Source: Methanosphaera sp. rholeuAM74 (GTDB lineage: Archaea > Methanobacteriota > Methanobacteria > Methanobacteriales > Methanobacteriaceae). Taken from it: a stretch of DNA of 11,081 nucleotides. Below, in pieces: positions 5,885 through 11,081 of the stretch (its first letter is position 1; each line of letters starts with the position of its first letter). The notes beneath the pieces are model-generated. The model was not told where the DNA came from. It saw nothing but the letters and a program-made list of their open reading frames with translations, and searched no databases. A program made the position numbers and the translations under genes. The stretch covers positions 17,055 through 28,135 of the forward strand of contig MUZZ01000073.1 of assembly GCA_003266075.1 (NCBI GenBank), in the 5' to 3' direction.

Positions 5885-6931
5885 TTATCTACCCCTATTT
5901 TTCTCTAACTCTTCCAGATATTTTTCAAACTCATCATCACTACAGTACTGCTTTGATAAGTCTTCTATAACAGCTTTAATATCATTTATATTACTTCTAT
6001 CACTTATACTGGTCTTAAATATTGGATCATCAATTTTTGCTATGTATTCATCCATCAAATCAGTTGTTTCTAGTAGGTCAGTCTTATTGAAAAGACAAAT
6101 CATAGGAGTTTGGAAGACCTTCTTGATTTCTGCATATAGTAAGTATTGGTTTTCCATCAGAAATCCTGATGTCTGTGATGGATCAAATATGTATATAATA
6201 ATGTTGCCTAGGTGTTCTAGTGCTGCTATAGCATTCAATTCAATTTCATTCATATCATTTATTGAACGGTCAAGTAGCCCTGGAGTGTCTATTATCTGGT
6301 ACTTTCTCCAGTTTAGTTCATAGTTACCTATTTGGAGTCCTTTGGTTGTGAATGGATAGTTTGCCACCTTTGGACTTGCATCTGTGATATTATTCAATAG
6401 TGTTGATTTTCCAACATTAGGAAAACCAGCTATCACGACTCTTGTAGCTGTAAAGTCTATGTTAGGCATATTCTTTAGCTCCCTTTTTGCAAAGTCCAGA
6501 AAGTCCAGTTCATCTTCTATCCTGTTGACTACTGATGCTATTCTTCCGAAGGCTTCCTTTCTTATATCGATAGCAGATAAGGAATCTGATTTACGTATTC
6601 TTGTGGTGTACTGTGCTTCTATCTGTTTTAGTACACCATATGCCCAGTATACTGCACCAAGTGAGTGTTTGTATTGGTCTACTCCCACGACGATGTCTAT
6701 GTAATCTTGGTAGAATTCTGGTAACTCTTCTATAATTGGAGTTTCCTTTATTATCCTATCGAGTGTTGAGTTAATTGTTTGACATGCCGTCTGTACCCTA
6801 GCCTCTTCAATCCTCATACCTTTGACTCTGCCGTGGAGTTTAGTGCTTCTAACCTTTGAAGCAGCCCTACTTGCACGATTGAATCCCTTGTCTATTAATT
6901 CATCAGGGGTTGGTATATGTGGTAGTTTCAT
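5885..6931 (-). CDS. Nog1-family GTP-binding protein
   Basis: The 348-aa protein is an Obg/Nog1-class GTPase, linked in eukaryotes to assembly of the large ribosomal subunit. The N-terminal 160 residues are a helical bundle typical of Nog1 (PTPDELIDKGFNRAS near 8-22). The G domain has G1 GFPNVGKS (169-176), the threonine-containing segment NYPFTTKG (191-198), G3 DTPG (215-218), G4 NKTD (282-285) and G5-like TSIS (307-310). It ends soon after the G domain, as archaeal forms do, lacking the long eukaryotic C-terminal part. AGGAGGA at complement 6939-6945 lies across the end of the AMMECR1 gene, whose stop is only three bases before this ATG, so it is the last gene of tldD-AMMECR1-nog1. No clear U-tract follows it before the hsp20 promoter region. 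Confidence 0.93.
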   Translation of the reverse strand: MKLPHIPTPDELIDKGFNRASRAASKVRSTKLHGRVKGMRIEEARVQTACQTINSTLDRIIKETPIIEELPEFYQDYIDIVVGVDQYKHSLGAVYWAYGVLKQIEAQYTTRIRKSDSLSAIDIRKEAFGRIASVVNRIEDELDFLDFAKRELKNMPNIDFTATRVVIAGFPNVGKSTLLNNITDASPKVANYPFTTKGLQIGNYELNWRKYQIIDTPGLLDRSINDMNEIELNAIAALEHLGNIIIYIFDPSQTSGFLMENQYLLYAEIKKVFQTPMICLFNKTDLLETTDLMDEYIAKIDDPIFKTSISDRSNINDIKAVIEDLSKQYCSDDEFEKYLEELEKNRGR

Positions 6932-6934
6932 CTA

Positions 6935-7510
6935 TTAGTCCTCCTGTGTAAATACTTGTGCTTGAAACTTGTATAGTTTGGTGTTTTCATCCATCCAAGA
7001 ATTACTTGTTAATCCTGCCTTGTAGCATAATTGTTCAAGATACTCATATACGTCCATGTTGTGTTCTATTGGTACTTGTGGCAGGAATACTCCCCTATGG
7101 TATCCATTTTCTATTATTAGTCCATCCGTCCCTATTGTGATGTGTTGTGGGTATTGTTGTTTATCTTCTACGATTATCTCTTCTGGAGGTGTGAGTACAC
7201 TTATTTCAACATCAACGTCGTCCCATTCACTAAGTGTTAGTGGGTTGAATCGGGGATCATCAAAGGCTGCCGATAGTGAAACATCAACAACTGCCTCTGC
7301 TAGTTTTTCGTATCCTTCAATGTAGCCGATGCATCCTCTTAGCTGGGTGTTCTTGTTTAGTGTTACGAATACTCCCCTTTTTTCCTGAAATATCTCTGGT
7401 AGATTGTCTGGTAGTGTGTATGTTTTATCGTGTAATGCGTCGTCTATGTTGTCATGTGCTATTTGGAGTAGTTGTCTGCATTCCTGTTTTGTTAGTTTTC
7501 TGTTAGTCAT
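6935..7510 (-). CDS. AMMECR1-domain protein
   Basis: The 191-aa cytoplasmic protein belongs to the AMMECR1 family, found across archaea and eukaryotes and also named AmmeMemoRadiSam system protein A. The hallmark LRGCIGYIEGY is at residues 57-67; SAAFDDPRF and VDVEISVLTPPEEI lie in the middle, and DGLIIENGYHRGVFLPQVP follows. No reaction is firmly known; proposals link the family to radical-SAM and Memo partners or to redox and nucleic-acid roles. The ATG at 7510 is preferred: AGGTGG at complement 7522-7527 serves it with an 11-base spacer. A GTG at 7525 in the same frame would use part of that site as its codon. One base separates it from the tldD stop, and nog1 starts three bases after its end, so all three are probably co-translated. 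No Memo or radical-SAM partner is in the window. Confidence 0.9.
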   Translation of the reverse strand: MTNRKLTKQECRQLLQIAHDNIDDALHDKTYTLPDNLPEIFQEKRGVFVTLNKNTQLRGCIGYIEGYEKLAEAVVDVSLSAAFDDPRFNPLTLSEWDDVDVEISVLTPPEEIIVEDKQQYPQHITIGTDGLIIENGYHRGVFLPQVPIEHNMDVYEYLEQLCYKAGLTSNSWMDENTKLYKFQAQVFTQED

Positions 7511-7511
7511 T

Positions 7512-8888
7512 TTACTGTATTCCACCTACGGTAGCTTCGCTTACTAGTACGTGTGGTCCTCCGTCACCTACTGGTGCTGTTTGACCATCTTTTCCACAGA
7601 ATCCTACGCTTAGGTTGAAGTCTGAGCCTAGTGCTGTTATATTATTTAATATGTCCAATGTGCTTCCTGATAGGGATACATCCCTTATATGTTCATCTAA
7701 TTCACCATTTCGTACCATGTAGGCTTCTACTGCGTTGAACTGGAATATTCCTCTTCCCGTGTCTACTTGTCCTCCGCGTGATCCTTTAAGATAAATTCCG
7801 TCATGCAGTTGTTCTATTAACTCATCAAATGTGTGGTCTCCTGGTTTTATGTATGTGTTACTCATTCGTACTAGTGGTTTGTCTTTTATGACTGATCTAG
7901 CATTCCCCGATGATTGCATGTTGAATTTCTTTGCCGTTTCTCTGGAGGAGAGGAATGTCTTTAGTTGACCGTTTTCCACTATTGTTGTTGGTGATGTTTT
8001 TGTTCCTTCAACGTCGTAGGTGAAGTGTCCGAATCCATCGGTTCTTGTTGGGTCGTCTATTACTGTTACTATATCTGAAGCTATATTTTGTCCTAGTTTG
8101 TCTTTGATTATTGAATCGTTTTGTAGTACTATGTCTGCCTCGGATGCGTGTCCGAGAGCTTCATGTATGAATACTCCGGCTAGTTCTGAATCCATTACTA
8201 TAGGATAATTTCCTGATGGTGGTGTTTTTGCACTCAGTAGGTCTATTGACTTTTCTGATATGCTTCTGGCAAATTCTTCTATATCAGCGTCTCGTATAAT
8301 TTCAAATCCCTGTGTTCCACCAAGACTCTTATGTCCTATCTGCATTACTTGGTTGTCTCCTGCTACGGAGTTCATAGAGAATACTAGTCTGTTGTTGTCT
8401 GATGTTATACGTGTTCCCTCAGTGCTTAGTAGTAGTGATGTGGATTCTGCTTCTGAGAAGGATATGTTTATGCTGTTAACTTTATCGAGTTTACCTGCAT
8501 AGTTTGCTTCCTTCATACAGGCTATTTTGTCTTCAATTGTTATATCATCCATCTTGATTTTAGCGTTACTTTTTACCTTGTCTTCTACTGCTTGCATGGA
8601 TGTTAGTTCTACGTTACTTTCTAATTGGTTTGCCAGTATTGTTGCTTTGTCTGCTATGTCTTCAACTTTGTTTATGTCTGTTGTGTATGCTGAACCCCAT
8701 GCTCCATTTTGTAGTACTCTTATTCCTACTGAGAAGTTTACTCCTGTGTCAACGTTATCAATTTTTCCGTCCTTCATTATTATAGCGTTGCTTCTAGAGT
8801 TTCCTACCCTTATGTCAGCGTAGTCGACTTTTTCCTCAAGTTTTTTTATTACTTTGTCGAATACGCCTTCGTCAGCTATGTTTGTCAT
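7512..8888 (-). CDS. tldD: TldD-type metalloprotease (TldD/PmbA family)
   Basis: TldD proteins are zinc-dependent peptidases that usually work as a TldD-TldE heterodimer and trim unfolded or modified peptides. The 458-aa product has the metal motif HEALGH (242-247, zinc ligands H242 and H247, catalytic E243) followed by SEAD. The conserved C-terminal region GFCGKDGQTAPVGDGGP (429-445) carries C431, matching the cysteine ligand of E. coli TldD. The start at 8888 is chosen because AAGGAGGT (complement 8896-8903) sits seven bases before it; an in-frame ATG at 8912 would place that site inside the gene. No PmbA/TldE gene is in the window. It leads the unit with AMMECR1 and Nog1. Confidence 0.94.
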   Translation of the reverse strand: MTNIADEGVFDKVIKKLEEKVDYADIRVGNSRSNAIIMKDGKIDNVDTGVNFSVGIRVLQNGAWGSAYTTDINKVEDIADKATILANQLESNVELTSMQAVEDKVKSNAKIKMDDITIEDKIACMKEANYAGKLDKVNSINISFSEAESTSLLLSTEGTRITSDNNRLVFSMNSVAGDNQVMQIGHKSLGGTQGFEIIRDADIEEFARSISEKSIDLLSAKTPPSGNYPIVMDSELAGVFIHEALGHASEADIVLQNDSIIKDKLGQNIASDIVTVIDDPTRTDGFGHFTYDVEGTKTSPTTIVENGQLKTFLSSRETAKKFNMQSSGNARSVIKDKPLVRMSNTYIKPGDHTFDELIEQLHDGIYLKGSRGGQVDTGRGIFQFNAVEAYMVRNGELDEHIRDVSLSGSTLDILNNITALGSDFNLSVGFCGKDGQTAPVGDGGPHVLVSEATVGGIQ

Positions 8889-8970
8889 AAGATTTACCTC
8901 CTTTTTAGTCATATTGAGTATATGAATGATTTTATTATTCTGATAGTGTTGAATGTTTTATTTAATTTTT

Positions 8971-8981
8971 CAATATATAGT
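8971..8981 (-). promoter_or_regulatory. TATA-like box of the tldD unit
   Basis: The minus strand reads ACTATATATTG, giving an expected start near 8950 and a leader of about 60 bases. A weaker element, CATATACTC at 8915-8923, is nearer the gene but would start the RNA within or after the ribosome binding site, so it fits less well. Positions 8982-9077 between this box and the cbiO end show no gene. Confidence 0.4.
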
Positions 8982-9077
8982 TATGTTTGTTAAAAATAGT
9001 TATTAATGATTTAGGTAATTTAGTTGTTAGGGGTGGGGAATGTTTAGTTATAGTTTATATTTAAAAATTATGTGTTT

Positions 9078-9083
9078 AAAAAA
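9078..9083 (-). terminator. U6 tract after cbiO
   Basis: On the minus strand six T follow the cbiO stop by about 20 bases, with a further T5 (9067 to 9063). There is no stem-loop. It is a likely end of the cobalt-transport operon. Confidence 0.4.
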
Positions 9084-9103
9084 TAGAAGAACGTGTGAGG
9101 ATA

Positions 9104-9943
9104 TTATATCTTATCCATTAAGTCATTCACAGCTTGTTGTACTGTTAATGGGTAACCTTTATCCCCCACAGTTAATTTATCGATTTCTTCTAGTTGTTCA
9201 AATAGTTGTGCTATCCATGGTAATCTTAAATTTGATTTTTCAACTACTTCTTTGTCACTAAATACTTCCCTACAATTACCATTTTTTATTATTTTTCCTA
9301 GACGAAGTATGTGTATGTTATCTGAGTATAATGGTACCAAGTCCACGTCGTGTGTTGATATTATTATAGTCATTCCATCCTCGTTTAGGTCATATAATAA
9401 TTGCATTATATCTGATGCACCGTTAGGATCTAATCCACTTGTTGGTTCGTCAAGTACCATTATTCGTGGACGCATTGCAAGTATTCCTGCAATTGCGACC
9501 CTTTTCTTCTGTCCTCCACTTAGGTGGTGTGGTGCTTTCTTTTCGAAACCTGCCATGCCAACTACTTTAATTGCTTCAGTAGTTCTTTCACGTACTTCAT
9601 CTTCTGAAAGTCCCATGTTCATTGGACCAAATGCTACATCTTCAAATACTGTTGGAGCAAATAGTTGGTCATCTGGGTTTTGGAAGACTATTCCAACTTT
9701 ACTTCTGGCATCGAGTAAGCTTTTTTTATCATATTTTAATGTTTTACCGTCTATTTCGATAGTTCCACTAGTAGGCTCTATTATACCATTAAAATGTAAA
9801 AAGAAAGTACTTTTTCCTGCACCGTTTGGACCTAGTATAGAAATCATTTGTCCTTCTTCGACTTTGAAGTTGATTCCTTTGATTGCTTCAGTTCCATCAG
9901 GGTATTTGTATATTAAATCTTTAGCTTCTAATATTGTTGACAT
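9104..9943 (-). CDS. cbiO: Cobalt ECF transporter ATP-binding protein CbiO
   Basis: CbiO is the cytoplasmic ATPase that drives cobalt uptake by the CbiMNQO energy-coupling-factor transporter. The 279-aa protein carries every ABC motif: Walker A GPNGAGKS (38-45), Q-loop Q88 in FQNPDDQLF, signature LSGGQ (141-145), Walker B IMVLDEP (161-167) and H-loop H198 in STHD. The FQNPDDQ form of the Q-loop region is typical of ECF-type ATPases. The C-terminal 60 residues match the extension of CbiO/EcfA proteins. GAGG at complement 9951-9954 lies seven bases before the ATG. The gene starts 31 bases after cbiQ ends. Only one ATPase gene is present here, so the ATPase pair is probably a CbiO homodimer. Confidence 0.95.
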   Translation of the reverse strand: MSTILEAKDLIYKYPDGTEAIKGINFKVEEGQMISILGPNGAGKSTFFLHFNGIIEPTSGTIEIDGKTLKYDKKSLLDARSKVGIVFQNPDDQLFAPTVFEDVAFGPMNMGLSEDEVRERTTEAIKVVGMAGFEKKAPHHLSGGQKKRVAIAGILAMRPRIMVLDEPTSGLDPNGASDIMQLLYDLNEDGMTIIISTHDVDLVPLYSDNIHILRLGKIIKNGNCREVFSDKEVVEKSNLRLPWIAQLFEQLEEIDKLTVGDKGYPLTVQQAVNDLMDKI

Positions 9944-9974
9944 TTTAAATCCTCTACTAATTATATATCTCTTA

Positions 9975-10781
9975 TCAATGTATTAAATACGGCACTACAT
10001 TTATAGAGCCTGTTAATATAATTCCAGCTATTAAAAATAATTCGAATGCTATGAATAGTATCCATTGTGTTATTTTTAATTCGCTAATCTTATCTCCTTC
10101 TCGTATCATGTTGAGTTTTCCATTATATCCCCGTGATGCTAGTGCTTTGTATGATATTTCTCCTTGTTCCCATGTTCTGATAAATACTATTCCTGCTAGT
10201 GTTGCTAGACAGTTCATCCAGCTGGAGTAGTTACGGTATCCTAGTCTTGTCTTTTGTGAGTTGTACATTGTTGCTGTTACATCTAAGAATAGGAAGATGT
10301 ATCTGTACATTAGTATTGATAAATCTGTTATTACACTTGGTACGTGTAAGTCATGGAATACTGCGAATATCCTGTTTGCTGGTGTGGTTAATACGAGCAG
10401 TCCTAGTGCTGATACTCCACCCATTACCTTGAAGAATACTAGTACTCCCCTGTTTAATCCTTCTGCAGAGATTCCCCATCCAAATAACCCTAAATTCCAG
10501 ATGTGTGTTCCTTCGCCAAGGAATGCTAGGAATATTATACTTATCAATGCAAAACCAAATGGTACTGCCATAAATGCTAAGTAAAATCTCGCCGGTATCT
10601 TGGCTATGCCCACTATTATTATTGTGAAAATGATTAGTAGTGTAAATGGCATTATTGGAGAGTTAGAGAATAAGTTTATACATAAAGTTATTACCGAGAA
10701 TAGTAGTTTAAGATATATGTTAGTATTTGTAAGTGCATTATGTGAAGTATAGTGATCTAACGTATCTTCAAATATTGACAT
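9975..10781 (-). CDS. cbiQ: Cobalt ECF transporter transmembrane protein CbiQ
   Basis: CbiQ is the membrane coupling subunit (EcfT type) linking the CbiO ATPases to the cobalt-binding CbiM/CbiN. The 268-aa protein has hydrophobic segments around residues 24-60, 65-88, 114-132, 150-170 and 237-256. It has a cytoplasmic helical region with the coupling motif ASRGYNG (215-221), equivalent to the Ala-Arg-Gly/Ser signature that touches the ATPase; the usual second motif lies near GYRNY (181-185). The ribosome binding site is weak (AAGGGA at complement 10787-10792, five bases before the ATG). A 97-base gap with a hairpin and T-tracts separates it from cbiN, so its level may differ from that of cbiMN. 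Confidence 0.92.
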   Translation of the reverse strand: MSIFEDTLDHYTSHNALTNTNIYLKLLFSVITLCINLFSNSPIMPFTLLIIFTIIIVGIAKIPARFYLAFMAVPFGFALISIIFLAFLGEGTHIWNLGLFGWGISAEGLNRGVLVFFKVMGGVSALGLLVLTTPANRIFAVFHDLHVPSVITDLSILMYRYIFLFLDVTATMYNSQKTRLGYRNYSSWMNCLATLAGIVFIRTWEQGEISYKALASRGYNGKLNMIREGDKISELKITQWILFIAFELFLIAGIILTGSINVVPYLIH

Positions 10782-10806
10782 ATCTTTCCCTTACTTGATT
10801 TATTGT

Positions 10807-10856
10807 AAAAAAAATTATTAAAAAAGATATAATGTTAATAAAATTATAACATTATA
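10807..10856 (-). terminator. Hairpin and double U-tract between cbiN and cbiQ, candidate intra-operon terminator or attenuator
   Basis: A perfect 10-bp inverted repeat (TATAATGTTA at 10828-10837, TAACATTATA at 10847-10856, 9-base loop) lies just after cbiN. On the minus strand it is followed two bases later by T6 (10825 to 10820) and then T8 (10814 to 10807). The layout matches a stem-loop terminator that could reduce read-through into cbiQO. The AT-only stem is weak, and the dyad might instead bind a metal-responsive regulator. Confidence 0.5.
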
Positions 10857-10878
10857 GTTTATTGTAAATTTAGCTTAA

Positions 10879-11081
10879 TTATTCTTTTTTAGCTTTGTTA
10901 CCACCATGCCAATATCCAAAGATGTAACCGACAATGATAGCACCTATAGCTGTTTGAAGACAGAATATTAAACTTTCGATTTCACCACTAGGTGGTTCCC
11001 ATATTGATTCGAACCATGGTTCGTAGTCTGGGTTGTTTTCTGTGATAGCTTCTCCACCTGCATCATCAGATCCACCAAAGT
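10879..11081 (-). CDS. cbiN: Cobalt ECF transporter accessory protein CbiN, C-terminal part (cut by window edge)
   Basis: The last 66 codons of cbiN are present and the 5' end lies beyond position 11081. The translated end begins FGGSDDAGGEA, which fits the extracytoplasmic loop of CbiN. It continues through PWFESIWEPPSGEIESLIF, a hallmark of the family, into a C-terminal membrane helix (about 20 residues around TAIGAIIVGYIFGYW) and ends with a basic tail, GGNKAKKE. CbiN helps CbiM bind and translocate cobalt. In complete operons cbiM lies directly upstream, so cbiM is expected to the right of the window. Cobalt supply matters in methanogens for corrinoid methyltransferases. Confidence 0.92.
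   Translation of the reverse strand, partial: FGGSDDAGGEAITENNPDYEPWFESIWEPPSGEIESLIFCLQTAIGAIIVGYIFGYWHGGNKAKKE

Noticed and set aside
7511..7525. GTG start of the AMMECR1 gene
   Set aside because: The GTG is part of the AGGTGG that best serves as the ribosome binding site for the ATG at 7510.
8889..8912. Upstream ATG of tldD adding eight residues
   Set aside because: The added residues would cover the AAGGAGGT ribosome binding site, which is correctly spaced for the ATG at 8888.
10782..10878. Metal or cobalamin riboswitch between cbiN and cbiQ
   Set aside because: The gap is only 97 bases, almost pure AT, and shows just one simple stem-loop; none of the complex folded core of a cobalamin element is present.
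9104..11081. Cobalt operon as a general-nutrient ECF transporter
   Set aside because: The CbiN end with PWFESIWEPPSGEIES and a single ATPase gene identify the cobalt-type CbiMNQO arrangement.

Overview
The window is AT-rich and looks like a methanogenic archaeon of the Methanobacteriales, most likely a Methanosphaera-type genome. The reasons are the gene set (2-phosphoglycerate kinase of cyclic 2,3-diphosphoglycerate synthesis, archaeal ZPR1, archaeal Nog1-type GTPase, AMMECR1, CbiMNQO-type cobalt uptake), archaeal TATA-like boxes, strong GGAGGT-type ribosome binding sites and U-tract terminators. The taxon is inferred from gene content and composition; no database search was possible.

Layout. 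Positions 1-1096 hold a monocistronic plus-strand nadC (NAD synthesis) with its own TATA box and poly-T terminator. Positions 1290-1867 hold a single plus-strand gene for a 153-aa acidic protein. Its middle aligns without gaps to the archaeal histone fold, and it continues into a heptad-repeat helix. It is followed by a plus-strand TDT-family membrane transporter (1921-2856), possibly on a near-leaderless transcript. From 2873 onward every gene is on the minus strand, in four transcription units read from right to left: (a) cbi(M)NQO for cobalt uptake, with cbiN cut by the window edge; (b) tldD-AMMECR1-nog1, tightly packed; (c) a stand-alone small heat-shock protein with a very acidic N-terminus and a candidate operator; (d) 2-phosphoglycerate kinase - ZPR1 - nitroreductase, with a TAATG overlap at the first junction.

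How they fit together. Most of the genes are housekeeping or metabolic: cofactor synthesis (NAD), metal supply for corrinoid cofactors (cobalt), cDPG solute synthesis, ribosome assembly (Nog1), proteolysis or peptide modification (TldD), and protein quality control (Hsp20 and perhaps ZPR1). No mobile element, CRISPR array, tRNA or rRNA was seen. The most unusual points are the divergent histone-fold/coiled-coil protein, the strongly deviant codon use of nadC (20 of 20 Glu codons are GAG, against GAA in the neighbouring gene), a perfect 10-bp hairpin followed by two T-tracts between cbiN and cbiQ, and a symmetric 7-bp dyad in front of the Hsp20 gene.
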